A stretch of DNA of 64,000 bases from Marinobacter sp. F3R11 (GCF_003318275.1 NZ_QOCH01000013.1:557152-621151), one strand, 5' to 3'; positions 20,114 to 29,757 are shown, counted from the first letter of the stretch. Translations and numbers: made by a program. The notes: a model not told the origin generated them from the letters alone.

Positions 20114-20149
20114 TTTAGCTTGGGCTTAGTTTTTCCTCGACGGATCATC

Positions 20150-20620
20150 TCAGATAACGCCCACGTCCAGGCTGGCCGCCATCGATAATCCAAGCTTCTC
20201 ACATTGGTCAACAAACTCCTCCTGGAATTCCCCGCGATAGATTAGAGGCTCTTGAACCAGGCGCCATTTTAAACCGGTAGTAATGCTCTCTATTGCTCTG
20301 CGAGTACCCGTGCCATCGTGACCAGCCCGGATGTAATAGGCAAACGGCAGGCCCTGGGTTTTCTCCAGGCAGGGATAGTAGCTGCGATCAAAGAAGTCTT
20401 TGAGAGCGCCGCTCATATAACCGAGGTTTTCAGTGGTGCCAAGGATAATGGCGTCACAGGCAAGAACATCATCCGGGCCAGCATCCAATGGTGCCAACAC
20501 GGTTACTTCAACGTTTTCAATATCTTCGTGGCCTGCACCCTGCGCAACGGCATTGCGCAGGGTGAGAGTGTTCGGGGAAGGCGCATGGGCGACGATAAGC
20601 AGTTTCTTTTTTGGCTCCAC
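20150..20620 (-). CDS. Flavodoxin-like / NAD(P)H-dependent FMN oxidoreductase family protein
   Basis: The 156-residue protein has a flavodoxin-like fold. The phosphate-binding loop is AHAPSPNTLTLRNAV (~11-25), and the flavin-contact segments are LGTTENLGYMSGALKDFFDRSYYP (~60-83) and AGHDGTGTRRAIES. Relatives bind FMN and probably transfer electrons; the partner is unknown. It begins 20 bp after the recA stop codon, the place where many gammaproteobacteria carry recX. The codons for FFDRSYY contain the right copy of the 20-bp direct repeat also found at 16082. The end (AASLDVGVI) looks natural, so the gene appears intact. Confidence 0.8.
   Translation of the reverse strand: MEPKKKLLIVAHAPSPNTLTLRNAVAQGAGHEDIENVEVTVLAPLDAGPDDVLACDAIILGTTENLGYMSGALKDFFDRSYYPCLEKTQGLPFAYYIRAGHDGTGTRRAIESITTGLKWRLVQEPLIYRGEFQEEFVDQCEKLGLSMAASLDVGVI
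20376..20395 (+). repeat. Right copy of 20-bp direct repeat inside flavodoxin-like gene
   Basis: Exact match to 16082-16101. On the minus strand it encodes part of the conserved FFDRSYY segment. The shared core including GCAGGG upstream spans 20369-20395 with one extra base relative to the left copy. Confidence 0.85.
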
Positions 20621-20640
20621 AACGCACCTCCCGGACTCAC

Positions 20641-21690
20641 TTAGAGCAGTTCACCATCCGCGTCTGCCAGCACTTCAGCTTCGGCGTCTTTCTTGGAAAC
20701 CGGCTTGGGCATCAGCCTGTCACGTACCTTGGCTTCGATTTCCCTGGCGATATCCAGATTCTCTTCCAGAAACTTACAGGCATTCGCTTTACCCTGGCCA
20801 ATTTTATCGCCGTTGTAGGCGTACCAGGCACCGGATTTATCCACAAAGCCTTCTTTAACGCCCATATCGAGCACTTCTGCCATGTGATAAATGCCCTTGC
20901 CGTAAAGAATCTGGAACTCTGCCTGACGGAAAGGCGGAGCTACTTTGTTCTTGACGACTTTAACGCGGGTTTCATTACCAACAACCTCATCACCCTCTTT
21001 AACCGCACCGATGCGGCGGATATCAAGGCGTACCGACGAATAGAATTTCAGGGCGTTACCACCTGTGGTTGTTTCAGGCGAACCAAACATCACGCCAATT
21101 TTCATACGGATCTGGTTGATAAACACCATCAGGCAGTTGGCGTGTTTCACATTGCCCGTAAGCTTACGCAAAGCCTGCGACATAAGGCGAGCCTGCAAAC
21201 CAACGTGGCTATCACCCATTTCACCTTCAATTTCCGCTTTCGGCGTCAGCGCCGCAACGGAGTCAACAATAATGACGTCTACCGCATTGGAGCGCACGAG
21301 CATATCTGCAATCTCCAGTGCCTGCTCCCCTGTGTCCGGCTGGGAAACCAGCAGGTCGTCCACATTAACACCCAGCTTTTCAGCATAGATGGGGTCCAGA
21401 GCATGTTCCGCATCTATAAAGGCACAGGTCTTGCCCGCTTTTTGCGCTTCAGCAATAACCTGAAGAGTCAGGGTTGTTTTACCGGAACTTTCTGGCCCGT
21501 AGATTTCGACAATACGGCCGTAAGGCAGACCGCCTATACCCAAAGCAACATCCAGCCCCAGAGAGCCAGTGGAGACCGCAGGTATTGCTTCGCGGGGCTG
21601 GTCGCCCATTTTCATTACTGCGCCCTTACCAAACTGGCGCTCAATCTGACCCAGTGCAGCGCTCAATGCTTTTTTGCGGTTGTCTTCCAT
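20641..21690 (-). CDS. recA: Recombinase A
   Basis: The 349-residue start at 21690 ([17 protein letters not shown]) is that of the family; longer frames upstream are untranslated leader. RecA forms filaments on single-stranded DNA, drives strand exchange and triggers LexA self-cleavage. Visible: Walker [11 protein letters not shown], Walker [11 protein letters not shown], loop L1 with [18 protein letters not shown], and loop L2 with [26 protein letters not shown]. It is preceded by a LexA box and promoter, with pncC upstream. No recX follows; the next gene is a flavodoxin-like protein. Confidence 0.98.
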   Translation of the reverse strand: MEDNRKKALSAALGQIERQFGKGAVMKMGDQPREAIPAVSTGSLGLDVALGIGGLPYGRIVEIYGPESSGKTTLTLQVIAEAQKAGKTCAFIDAEHALDPIYAEKLGVNVDDLLVSQPDTGEQALEIADMLVRSNAVDVIIVDSVAALTPKAEIEGEMGDSHVGLQARLMSQALRKLTGNVKHANCLMVFINQIRMKIGVMFGSPETTTGGNALKFYSSVRLDIRRIGAVKEGDEVVGNETRVKVVKNKVAPPFRQAEFQILYGKGIYHMAEVLDMGVKEGFVDKSGAWYAYNGDKIGQGKANACKFLEENLDIAREIEAKVRDRLMPKPVSKKDAEAEVLADADGELL

Positions 21691-21787
21691 CAGTGCAAAC
21701 CCTCTGTTGCCTTGGCCGCCAGCGATATGGAACAAGCCGGCGGAGAGATAATGAAGCGGAACCTGCACAGTGGTTACAGCAGAATTC

Positions 21788-21803
21788 CTGTATATTTGAA
21801 CAG
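21788..21803 (-). promoter_or_regulatory. LexA (SOS) box of recA
   Basis: CTGTATATTTGAACAG matches the gammaproteobacterial LexA consensus CTGT-N8-ACAG with both half-sites perfect. It lies 97 bp before the recA start, immediately downstream of the predicted -10 element, where bound LexA would block initiation. Confidence 0.92.
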
Positions 21804-21804
21804 T

Positions 21805-21833
21805 ATTAAAACACACCCGGAGGAAGAGACCAA
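21805..21833 (-). promoter_or_regulatory. Predicted sigma-70 promoter of recA
   Basis: On the minus strand TTGGTC (-35) and TTTAAT (-10) are separated by 17 bases. The LexA box begins one base after the -10 element and would cover the transcription start. Confidence 0.6.
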
Positions 21834-21867
21834 CCCCTGTTATTATGAAAGGCTACCGGGAAAACAA

Positions 21868-22368
21868 TCAGGCTTTTTCCAGATACCCGATAACTCCTTT
21901 CAGGGCAAAGAGAACCGCCTGGCGACGCACCTGATCACGATCACCACTGAAATGCTGCACGACCGCTTCCGTGCTCTCTACACTGGAGCCCCAGGCAAGC
22001 CAGACGGTACCGACCGGCTTTTCTTCGCTGCCACCACCTGGCCCTGCCACACCACTGATAGCCACGGCGACACTGGCCCCGGTTGTCGCCAGTGCACCTG
22101 CAACCATCTCCCGCACAACCGGTTCGCTGACAGCTCCGTGGGCATCCAGAGTGCTTCCGGCCACACCCAGCAGCTTCTGTTTTGCCTCATTGCTGTAGGT
22201 CACCAGACCGCCCACAACGTAGGCAGACGATCCCGCCTTGTCGGTCATTACCTTGGCAACCCAGCCTCCGGTGCAACTTTCAGCTGTAATCAGGGTAAGA
22301 TTCCCGGCTAGGAGCTTTTCACCCAACAGGCTTCCAGCTTGTTCGAGTTCGTGATCACTGGCTGGCAT
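21868..22368 (-). CDS. pncC: CinA C-terminal-type nicotinamide-nucleotide amidohydrolase
   Basis: The start at 22368 ([10 protein letters not shown], 166 residues) has AAGGAG a few bases upstream, better placed than the ATG at 22383. The protein is the stand-alone CinA C-terminal domain, which deamidates NMN to nicotinate mononucleotide in pyridine nucleotide salvage. Family motifs seen are [38 protein letters not shown] and [23 protein letters not shown]. It lies upstream of recA, the usual cinA-recA arrangement, with the recA promoter in the 177-bp gap. It is divergent from mutS. Confidence 0.93.
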   Translation of the reverse strand: MPASDHELEQAGSLLGEKLLAGNLTLITAESCTGGWVAKVMTDKAGSSAYVVGGLVTYSNEAKQKLLGVAGSTLDAHGAVSEPVVREMVAGALATTGASVAVAISGVAGPGGGSEEKPVGTVWLAWGSSVESTEAVVQHFSGDRDQVRRQAVLFALKGVIGYLEKA

Positions 22369-22450
22369 AATGCTCTCCTTCATTTCATCAAGGGCGTTAT
22401 TTTCTTACAATCCTTGGCTTCACCCAAAGCAAGATTATCCGGATTTGTCC

Positions 22451-25075
22451 ATGTCAGCAGCTCAGAACGATTTTTCCAAGCACACTCCCATGATGCAGCA
22501 ATACCTCAGGATCAAGGGTCAGCACCCGGATGAACTGGTTTTCTACCGCATGGGTGACTTTTACGAACTGTTCTATGATGACGCAAAAAAAGCTGCTGAA
22601 CTGATGGACATAACCCTCACCGCAAGAGGTCAGTCCGGAGGTAACCCGATTCCCATGGCGGGTATCCCTTTTCATGCATCAGAAGGGTACATTGCACGGC
22701 TGGTCAGAGCGGGTCAATCCATCGCCATCTGCGAACAGATCGGTGACCCCGCAACCAGTAAGGGGCCAGTTGAGCGTCAGGTGGTGCGAATAGTCACCCC
22801 CGGCACACTCAGCGATGACGCTTACCTGGAAGACCGCCGCGACAATCTGCTCGCCGCTATTTTCCACCACCGCCAGCAGTTCGGCTTTGCATCCCTCGAT
22901 ATTTCCAGCGGGCGTTTTGCGGTTTCCGAACTGGAAGACCTTGAGGCCTTGCAGGGAGAGCTGCAGCGTTTACGCCCGGCAGAGATCCTGATCAGTGAAG
23001 ATTTTCCGTTTGAGGAAATCCTGGATGGCTTTACCGGTGTTCGGCGCCAGGGGCCCTGGCTGTTTGAATCCGACACTGCCCGCCGGGTCATTACCCAGCA
23101 ATTGCAGGTTCGCGATCTGACAGGTTTTGGCTGCGAAGACCTCACCCTGGCCATTTGTGCCGCCGGCTGCCTGTTGCAGTATGCCAAAGAAACCCAACGC
23201 ACTGCCCTGCCCCATATCCGTAAACTGACCCGTGAACGCCGGGATGAAGCGGTGATTCTTGATGCCACCAGCCGCCGGAACCTGGAAATCGACATAAATC
23301 TTATGGGCGGACACCAGCACACGCTGGCCTGGGTAATGGACAAAACCGCAACTTCCATGGGCGGGCGGGAGTTAAGACGCTGGCTGAATCGACCACTGCG
23401 GGACGTGGCCGTAGTGCAGCAGCGCCAGCAAGCGGTATCTGCTCTGCTTGATGGCTTCCACTACGAACCGGTACACGACCTTCTGAAGACAGTGGGCGAT
23501 ATTGAGCGGGTGCTGGCCCGTGTGGCATTGCGTTCAGCCCGCCCAAGAGACCTGGCCCGCCTGCGTGACGCGTTTCTGGCCCTGCCAGATCTTCAGGAAG
23601 CTCTGAAGCCGGTCAATTCCGATCACATCAAGGTTCTGGCCAGGGTGATTGGCGAGTACCCCGGGCTGGCAGATACACTGGAGCGCGCAATTATCGACAA
23701 CCCCCCTGTGGTAATTCGGGAAGGCGGAGTTATCCGTGAGGGTTTTGATGAAGAGCTGGACGAACTGCGCAACATCAGTGAAAACGCCGGCCAGTATTTG
23801 CTGGACGTGGAAACCCGGGAGCGCGAGCGTACCGGAATCAGCACCCTGAAAGTAGGCTATAACCGGGTGCACGGCTACTACATTGAGATCAGCCGGGCCC
23901 AGTCTGCCCAGGCACCAGCGGATTACATTCGTCGCCAGACGCTGAAAAACGCAGAGCGCTTCATAACGCCAGAACTGAAAGTTTTTGAAGACAAAGCCCT
24001 GAGTGCCAAAAGCCGGGCTCTGGCCAGAGAAAAAGCACTGTACGACGAAGTGCTTGAAACCGTCGCAGAGCAACTTGCGCCATTGCAGGATGCCGCTCAG
24101 GCGTTAGCAGAGCTGGACGTGATCAGCAACTTTGCAGAACGGGCAACCACCCTGCGCTTCGTAGCCCCTGAATTCCGTGATGCTCCAGGGTTTGAGATTG
24201 AAGATGGCCGGCACCCTGTTGTCGAGCAGCTTCTTGACGAACCTTTCGTACCCAATAACCTGCTTATGGATACCCAACGCCGGATGCTGGTTATTACCGG
24301 CCCCAACATGGGCGGTAAATCCACCTATATGCGGCAGGCAGCCCTGATTGCATTGCTCGCATACACCGGGAGCTTCGTGCCGGCTAACCGCGCCGTGCTG
24401 GGTCCGGTAGACCGTATCTTTACTCGCATGGGGTCCTCCGATGACATTGCCGGTGGGCGATCTACTTTCATGGTAGAAATGACAGAGACCGCAAACATTC
24501 TGCACAACGCCACAGAGCTGAGCCTGGTTCTTATGGACGAAGTTGGCCGTGGCACCAGTACATTTGACGGCCTGTCCCTCGCCTGGGCTACTGCAGAGCA
24601 CCTGGCAAAAGAAATTCGCTGCTATACCCTGTTTGCCACCCACTATTTTGAACTCACGCAACTGGCAGACGACATGGAGCACGCGGTTAACGTGCACCTG
24701 ACCGCAACCGAGCATGACGACAGCATTGTTTTCCTGCATAACGTACACGAAGGCCCGGCCAGCCAGAGCTACGGCCTGCAGGTAGCCAAGCTGGCCGGCG
24801 TGCCCCAAAGCGTTATAGGCAATGCCAAAGCACAGCTGAAACTACTTGAAGGCAGTGCAGCACCAGCACCAGCAACAGCCAGGCCTGCGCCAGTGGCGGA
24901 ACCTGAGCAAAAAACATCCAGAATACCCAGCCAGGCTACCTATCAGGGCGATATGTTTGCCTGTCCTGACCCCAGCGTTGTGGAGGAAGCACTGAAAAGT
25001 GTCGACCTGGACGCCCTGTCTCCCAGAGCGGCAATGAACATGCTTTATGAATTGAAGGAATTGCTGAAAAACTGA
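22451..25075 (+). CDS. mutS: DNA mismatch repair protein MutS
   Basis: The ATG at 22451 gives 874 residues, the usual MutS length. MutS recognises mismatches and recruits MutL. The N-terminal mismatch-binding motif [11 protein letters not shown] is at ~36-46 (the Phe-x-Glu wedge is in DFYEL). Lever and clamp domains follow, then the ATPase with Walker [14 protein letters not shown] and Walker [16 protein letters not shown]. The C-terminal ~80 residues after KLLEGSAAP form the linker and tetramerisation tail. It is divergent from pncC and upstream of fdxA, a gene order common in pseudomonad-like gammaproteobacteria. Confidence 0.98.
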   Translation: MSAAQNDFSKHTPMMQQYLRIKGQHPDELVFYRMGDFYELFYDDAKKAAELMDITLTARGQSGGNPIPMAGIPFHASEGYIARLVRAGQSIAICEQIGDPATSKGPVERQVVRIVTPGTLSDDAYLEDRRDNLLAAIFHHRQQFGFASLDISSGRFAVSELEDLEALQGELQRLRPAEILISEDFPFEEILDGFTGVRRQGPWLFESDTARRVITQQLQVRDLTGFGCEDLTLAICAAGCLLQYAKETQRTALPHIRKLTRERRDEAVILDATSRRNLEIDINLMGGHQHTLAWVMDKTATSMGGRELRRWLNRPLRDVAVVQQRQQAVSALLDGFHYEPVHDLLKTVGDIERVLARVALRSARPRDLARLRDAFLALPDLQEALKPVNSDHIKVLARVIGEYPGLADTLERAIIDNPPVVIREGGVIREGFDEELDELRNISENAGQYLLDVETRERERTGISTLKVGYNRVHGYYIEISRAQSAQAPADYIRRQTLKNAERFITPELKVFEDKALSAKSRALAREKALYDEVLETVAEQLAPLQDAAQALAELDVISNFAERATTLRFVAPEFRDAPGFEIEDGRHPVVEQLLDEPFVPNNLLMDTQRRMLVITGPNMGGKSTYMRQAALIALLAYTGSFVPANRAVLGPVDRIFTRMGSSDDIAGGRSTFMVEMTETANILHNATELSLVLMDEVGRGTSTFDGLSLAWATAEHLAKEIRCYTLFATHYFELTQLADDMEHAVNVHLTATEHDDSIVFLHNVHEGPASQSYGLQVAKLAGVPQSVIGNAKAQLKLLEGSAAPAPATARPAPVAEPEQKTSRIPSQATYQGDMFACPDPSVVEEALKSVDLDALSPRAAMNMLYELKELLKN

Positions 25076-25222
25076 CAGAAAGTTGATCTGGGTAATAAGG
25101 TTATAGCAGCCAAACGCTTGCGGCTGCGCGGGCCGCTCCCTACAATATCGCCCATCAAAACAGAACGATGGAGCTGACAGCAAGCTCCGGATGAGATTGA
25201 CCACTGGACCAGGGATCTGATT

Positions 25223-25546
25223 ATGGCGTTTATCGTTACCGATAACTGCATCAAGTGCAAATACACAGACTGCGTGGAAGTGTGCCCGGTAGACTGCTTC
25301 TACGAAGGCCCGAATTTTCTTGTAATCGACCCGGACGAGTGTATCGACTGTGCGTTGTGCGAGCCTGAATGCCCGGCTGAAGCGATTTTCTCAGAAGATG
25401 AACTGCCTGCCGATCAGGTTCAGTTTGTGGAAATCAACGCCGATCTGGCGGGGAAATGGCCCAACATTACCGAGAAGAAAGATCCTCTCCCGGAAGCCGA
25501 AGAGTGGGATGGCAAACCCAACAAGCTTCAGTATCTGGAGAAGTAA
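25223..25546 (+). CDS. fdxA: 7Fe ferredoxin FdxA
   Basis: This 107-residue ferredoxin has the cysteine patterns for one [3Fe-4S] and one [4Fe-4S] cluster: [17 protein letters not shown] near the start and [16 protein letters not shown] at residues ~39-54. The 3Fe site is indicated by the TDCVEV replacement in the first motif. The C-terminal extension (to YLEK) is typical of the Azotobacter FdI/FdxA type. It is a soluble electron carrier. It stands 147 bp after mutS and ends at a strong terminator. Confidence 0.95.
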   Translation: MAFIVTDNCIKCKYTDCVEVCPVDCFYEGPNFLVIDPDECIDCALCEPECPAEAIFSEDELPADQVQFVEINADLAGKWPNITEKKDPLPEAEEWDGKPNKLQYLEK

Positions 25547-25587
25547 TTCTGGTGCACGGTAATACGAACGCCTGAAGATGAAAAAAA

Positions 25588-25615
25588 GGGAAGCCATTAC
25601 CGGCTTCCCTTTTTT
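25588..25615. terminator. Bidirectional rho-independent terminator
   Basis: The stem GGGAAGCC / GGCTTCCC with a six-base loop is preceded by seven A and followed by T residues. It serves fdxA on the plus strand and the LysE-family gene on the minus strand. Confidence 0.9.
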
Positions 25616-25637
25616 ATCAGTTTTTTGAAGCTCGCAG

Positions 25638-26282
25638 TCAATTACCCGCCAGCCTGGCTCCCATGGCAATAAAGAAACCTCCGGTCAGCCCATTGAGCAG
25701 TCGCCTGGCGCGGACGCCGATGCCCACCTCCCGAAAACGCACAACCATCCACGCCAATCCGCACTGCCAGCACATAGCCAGCAGAAAATGTACGCCAGCC
25801 AGCATCAGAGACTGCTGGAAAGCATTTCCCGCCGGGTCCACGAACTGCGGTAATAGCGCCATATAGAACAGAGCAGTTTTCGGATTAAGAACATTGGATA
25901 GCAGGCCTTCACGAAAAGACATCGCCATAGGGACGGCCTGGCGCGCAACCAACGGAGCTTCCGCGCCGGAAGCAGACTTGTGTTTTACAGCCTGCCTCAG
26001 CGAACCCAGGCCAAGCCAGATCAGATAACAGGCCCCTGCCCACTTCAAAGCAGAGAATGCCCAGGCAGTTTCAAGCAATAAAAGAGAGATACCCAGTGCA
26101 GAAAGAGTCGCGTGAAAAAAAAGTCCGCTGCAAATGCCAGCGCTGGTCACGCAGCCATCCCGGAAACCCCCTCGACCCGCATTGCGCATAACCAGCAGCG
26201 TATCGACACCCGGGGTGACAGTCAGCAAACTTATGGCAATCAGATAAGCCCAGAACAACTCAGAAAACAAACAGACCTCCAC
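25638..26282 (-). CDS. LysE/RhtB-family amino-acid exporter
   Basis: The 214-residue inner-membrane protein has about six hydrophobic segments. The family signature AISLLTVTPGVDTLLVMRNAGRGGFRDG is at the N-terminus and GLLSNVLNPKTALFYMALLPQFVDP in the middle. RhtB/LysE proteins export amino acids or derivatives such as homoserine lactone, threonine or lysine; the substrate here cannot be told. It is transcribed alone toward the terminator it shares with fdxA. Confidence 0.9.
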   Translation of the reverse strand: MEVCLFSELFWAYLIAISLLTVTPGVDTLLVMRNAGRGGFRDGCVTSAGICSGLFFHATLSALGISLLLLETAWAFSALKWAGACYLIWLGLGSLRQAVKHKSASGAEAPLVARQAVPMAMSFREGLLSNVLNPKTALFYMALLPQFVDPAGNAFQQSLMLAGVHFLLAMCWQCGLAWMVVRFREVGIGVRARRLLNGLTGGFFIAMGARLAGN

Positions 26283-26399
26283 ACCCCTTAATACAGGCGA
26301 CGCACTAAAGCCTCAACATAACCGTCTTCCCGGGACACGTCTATAACCGGAGCGACCCGGACAGCCAGCTTCTTGTCCACGACAACACATTGAGCAGGC

Positions 26400-26426
26400 A
26401 AAAAAAGGGGAGGCATTCCGCCTCCC
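26400..26426 (-). terminator. Rho-independent terminator of the NCS2-type permease
   Basis: On the minus strand a perfect 7-bp stem (GGGAGGC / GCCTCCC, five-base loop) is followed by a run of seven T. A second stem without a T-run (TGCCTCCGG / CCGGAGGCA, 26448-26472) lies just before it, directly after the stop codon. Confidence 0.85.
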
Positions 26427-26478
26427 AAAGACACACAGAGTGTGGACTGCCTCCGGAGCAAGCCCGGAGGCAACCAAT

Positions 26479-27855
26479 TTACTGTTTGCCGGTCTCATCT
26501 GCCCCTGGAGCTTCAGGGTCCGCAGTAAAACCAAGCAACTTCGTGCGCTCAATCAACAAATAGAGAACCGCACCAGTGGCCAGCCCCCAGCCAGCGCCAT
26601 AGACGGCCAGCACAACGCCCATGGTGCCGGCTATTCCACGCTCGGTGTTATTTTCCAGCTGTTCCAGGCCGACCATCAGACAAATGTATCCGGTAAGCAA
26701 AAGAGTCAGAGAAAGCGCGATGGGCAGCACCGGCTGGAAAAAGCTCACCAGAGGCAGAACAAACAGAGCGATAAAGCCCGTAATCCAGAATGTACCGCCG
26801 CCGCTGTAAATAGAGTCCATAGCGTTGCGACCGTATTTGTAACGCTCGGCCATAGTAGCTGTTACTGCGGTCCAGATCGGGCCTGCCAGGCCAGGATACG
26901 GAGCAAAGAAGGCATGCCCACCGTTCCGGATTGCAGTAACCAGGTGCACGCGGTCGATGCTGTTATCAATGTCTTCGTCTTTACGAAGATGATCAACACG
27001 GTTCATCAGGGACTGGCCCACCACGATATCCCCGAAAGCAATAACGTAGGCAATTACCGCTGTAGGAATGGCATAAAGAAATACTTCAGCGTCCGGGAAG
27101 CCAACAGAAAACGGAAGATAGTTCCACAGCTCGTCGAAAGCAGGCTTGGTAATACCCCACTGGATATCTGGTACGTCATATTCACCGGTAGCAAAGCCCA
27201 CCAGAATCGCCACAATCATGCCTGGCACCATGCCGTAGTTCGCGACCTTGCGGGCTATGGAGTTGCTCTCGACAAACCCTTTGAAGGACACAGAGAACAT
27301 CAGGTACAGGCAAACCAGACCACCAACAATCAAGGAGATCGGCGTGTTGGCCAAGCGACCGCCGGCCTCAATCTCGCCCATGAGCGCTGCAATACCAGCA
27401 CCGATAATAATACCGCCTTTCATGGAACGGGGTATCACGTCTACCAGCTTGCTTCCGAGGCGCGTAATTCCGAGCACCAGGAAAATCACAAACACCAGAA
27501 ACTGCAGTGCAAACAACGCCTGTATTGCTTCGGGACCCGGCTCATAATCACTCAGGAACAACAACACAACAGGAATACCCGGTGTTATCCAGCCCGGAAC
27601 CAGAGGCACGCCCAACAGCGCAGGCAGCATAAAGCCAATACCGCAGATCACAACGTAGGCCAGTGCCACGTCGTAGGGCACACCAAGGTAAGTTTCCAGC
27701 AGAGGGATCATGGCGAGGCTCACCACGAACATGATCAGGGCCTGCACCATTTCCGCAAATTCCCAACGGTAATGGACAAAAGGAAGTCGAAGCTTGAACG
27801 GCCCTGCAGGCCAGAATGGCTGCTCTTCCCCATTCTTACGATGAAACATTTGCAT
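26479..27855 (-). CDS. NCS2-type (xanthine/uracil permease-like) transporter
   Basis: The 458-residue polytopic membrane protein has about 12 to 14 hydrophobic segments. It resembles the solute carrier 23 / NCS2 fold, with paired helical halves and a conserved acidic region (VIAFGDIVVGQSLMNRVDHLRKDEDIDNSIDRVHLVTAIRNGG). The classical QH-type signature of nucleobase transporters is not obvious, so the substrate may not be a nucleobase. It lies 95 bp downstream of, and on the same strand as, an acyl-CoA synthetase gene. If co-transcribed, the substrate could be an organic acid activated by that enzyme; this is inference. Confidence 0.75.
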   Translation of the reverse strand: MQMFHRKNGEEQPFWPAGPFKLRLPFVHYRWEFAEMVQALIMFVVSLAMIPLLETYLGVPYDVALAYVVICGIGFMLPALLGVPLVPGWITPGIPVVLLFLSDYEPGPEAIQALFALQFLVFVIFLVLGITRLGSKLVDVIPRSMKGGIIIGAGIAALMGEIEAGGRLANTPISLIVGGLVCLYLMFSVSFKGFVESNSIARKVANYGMVPGMIVAILVGFATGEYDVPDIQWGITKPAFDELWNYLPFSVGFPDAEVFLYAIPTAVIAYVIAFGDIVVGQSLMNRVDHLRKDEDIDNSIDRVHLVTAIRNGGHAFFAPYPGLAGPIWTAVTATMAERYKYGRNAMDSIYSGGGTFWITGFIALFVLPLVSFFQPVLPIALSLTLLLTGYICLMVGLEQLENNTERGIAGTMGVVLAVYGAGWGLATGAVLYLLIERTKLLGFTADPEAPGADETGKQ

Positions 27856-27950
27856 AATAGTATCTCCTGCCCTCGCCCGACGGCGAATGCTAACTGTGTT
27901 GTTTTTGTGAGAATTACGGCAGCACCGGGGACGGTGCTGCCGTCAGTCGA

Positions 27951-29579
27951 TCAATCCAGTGCTTTGGCCTGATCTCTTAGTACGAACTTCTGGATTTTAC
28001 CCGTGGAGGTTTTGGGTAATTCCGAGAAAATAATGGTCTTGGGGACTTTGAAGCGAGCCAGATGTTCACGGCAGAAGGCTATAATTTCTTCTTCGCTGAC
28101 GTCGCCGGCTTCAGGCTTCAGTGTTACAAAGGCACAGGGTGTTTCGCCCCACTTTTCGTCCGGACGAGCCACTACAGCTGCTTCAAGAATGGAAGGGTGG
28201 CTGTAAAGGGTATCCTCAACTTCGATGGTGGAAATGTTCTCGCCACCGGAGATGATAATGTCCTTAAGGCGATCCTTGATTTCCATGTAACCGTCCTCGT
28301 GCCACACAGCCAGGTCGCCTGTGTGGAACCAGCCACCACGAAATGCCTCTTCGGTGGCTTTCGGGTTTTTCAGGTACCCCTTCATAACGGTATTACCGCG
28401 CAGGAAGATTTCTCCGATGGTTTTACCATCTTTGGGAACCGGCGCCATAGTATTCGGATCACCAACCATTGTTCCGGCAAGGGTATGGTAACGCACACCC
28501 TGACGAGCCTTGATTCGTGCGCGCCCATCCAGAGGTAGTTCGTCCCACTTGGATTTCCAGGCGCATACCGTTACCGGGCCATAAACTTCCGTCAGGCCGT
28601 ATACGTGAGTCACCTTGATGCCCATCTCTTCAACAGCACCAATCACCTGGGCAGGAGGTGCGGCACCAGCAATCATGGAGCGGACTTCGTGATCAATGCC
28701 AGCCTTGGATTCCGGCGGTACATTCAGCAATGCGTTCAGAACAATAGGCGCGCCGCACATGTGGGTCACCTGGTGCTCCTTGATCAACCGGAGAATTTTT
28801 TCCGGATCGACACGACGCAGGCAAACATGGGTACCCGCCATGGCTGTAATCGTCCAGGGGAAGCACCAACCGTTGCAATGGAACATGGGTAATGTCCACA
28901 GATACACCGGGTGCATGCCCATAGACCATACCGCCTGGTTACCCAGCGAGTTGATATAGGCACCACGGTGGTGATACACCACACCCTTGGGGTTGCCGGT
29001 GGTTCCGGAAGTGTAGTTCAGTGAAATGGCATCCCATTCATTCTCAGGGAAGCTCCACTCAAACTGCGGGTCCCCCTCCTTCAGGAAGGCTTCATAGTCC
29101 AGATCACTTACCTGAACGCCCTCACCATATTCGGGATCGTCAACATCGACAACCAGTGGTTTGTCTTCCAAGCGGCTGACAGCATCACGGATCACCTCGC
29201 CAAATTCCCGGTCGGCGATCACGACTTTGGCTTCGCCGTGCTCAAGCATGAACGCAATGGCTTCCGCATCCAGGCGCACATTCAGCGTATTCAGCACGGC
29301 GCCAATCATGGGCACACCAAAATGGCATTCGACCATTGCCGGAATATTGGGCAACATGGCAGCGACTGTATCGCCCCGGCCAATACCACGCCCTTTCAGG
29401 GCAGAAGCCAGCCGCCGGGAGCGGTCATAGGTCTCTGACCAGTTGTAACGGATAGCACCATGAATAATGGATGGGTAATCCGGATATACGCTGGCAGTAC
29501 GTTCAATAAAATCAATGGGGGAATTGACAGCGTAATTGGCATCAACGGGCGAAAGGCCCTGATCAAAAATCGAGGTCAT
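27951..29579 (-). CDS. AMP-forming acyl-CoA synthetase (AlkK-like)
   Basis: The 542-residue enzyme of the ANL superfamily activates a carboxylic acid to its CoA thioester with ATP. The P-loop signature LNYTSGTTGNPKGVVYHHRG is at ~190, the YGLTEVYGP motif in the middle, the hinge KDIIISGGENIS at ~430, and the catalytic lysine in STGKIQKF near the C-terminus. Overall it resembles medium-chain fatty acyl-CoA synthetases such as AlkK. A FixL/FixJ-like pair is encoded divergently across a 178-bp gap that contains an inverted repeat, and may control it. Confidence 0.9.
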   Translation of the reverse strand: MTSIFDQGLSPVDANYAVNSPIDFIERTASVYPDYPSIIHGAIRYNWSETYDRSRRLASALKGRGIGRGDTVAAMLPNIPAMVECHFGVPMIGAVLNTLNVRLDAEAIAFMLEHGEAKVVIADREFGEVIRDAVSRLEDKPLVVDVDDPEYGEGVQVSDLDYEAFLKEGDPQFEWSFPENEWDAISLNYTSGTTGNPKGVVYHHRGAYINSLGNQAVWSMGMHPVYLWTLPMFHCNGWCFPWTITAMAGTHVCLRRVDPEKILRLIKEHQVTHMCGAPIVLNALLNVPPESKAGIDHEVRSMIAGAAPPAQVIGAVEEMGIKVTHVYGLTEVYGPVTVCAWKSKWDELPLDGRARIKARQGVRYHTLAGTMVGDPNTMAPVPKDGKTIGEIFLRGNTVMKGYLKNPKATEEAFRGGWFHTGDLAVWHEDGYMEIKDRLKDIIISGGENISTIEVEDTLYSHPSILEAAVVARPDEKWGETPCAFVTLKPEAGDVSEEEIIAFCREHLARFKVPKTIIFSELPKTSTGKIQKFVLRDQAKALD

Positions 29580-29691
29580 TGAGTGGTACCCTCTCTGTGA
29601 GCCTGTTGTTTTTGTAGCGTATTCAGAAAAATCGCTTGAGCCGCTATACTTTTATCTGGCGGAAATGCTACTGAACAGAAACAATTATAGG

Positions 29692-29719
29692 AATTACACT
29701 AACGTATTATAGTGTATTT
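29692..29719. promoter_or_regulatory. Inverted repeat, candidate operator
   Basis: ACACTA and TAGTGT (29696-29701 and 29710-29715) form a perfect 6-bp inverted repeat around eight bases, with partly matching AT flanks. It sits between the divergent acyl-CoA synthetase and sensor-kinase genes, 43 bp before the kinase start. It could bind the FixJ-like regulator or another dimeric factor. Confidence 0.45.
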
Positions 29720-29757
29720 ACCATATCCAATTTCATTCTAATGGTCCTGTCCCTCCT

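Larger units (their letters stand above)
16085..20149. other. AT-rich accessory island (candidate defence island)
   Basis: Between the GGDEF gene and the flavodoxin-like gene the base composition and codon use shift toward A and T, with many AAA, ATT and TTT codons. The three larger genes here have no housekeeping relatives I recognise. It holds a DUF3800-like protein, an unknown 135-residue protein and a protein with a HEPN-like end. No integrase, transposase or tRNA is present, so the means of arrival is unclear. The direct repeat at 16082 and 20376 may mark a recombination site. Confidence 0.6.

Noticed and set aside
20611..22311. A 566-codon open frame opposite recA and pncC
   Set aside because: It is antisense to two well-supported genes; its translation has no family features and its length reflects codon bias of the real genes.
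26440..27972. A 510-codon open frame opposite the NCS2-type permease
   Set aside because: The composition (rich in His, Asn, Gln and Arg) is that of an antisense shadow of a hydrophobic membrane protein.
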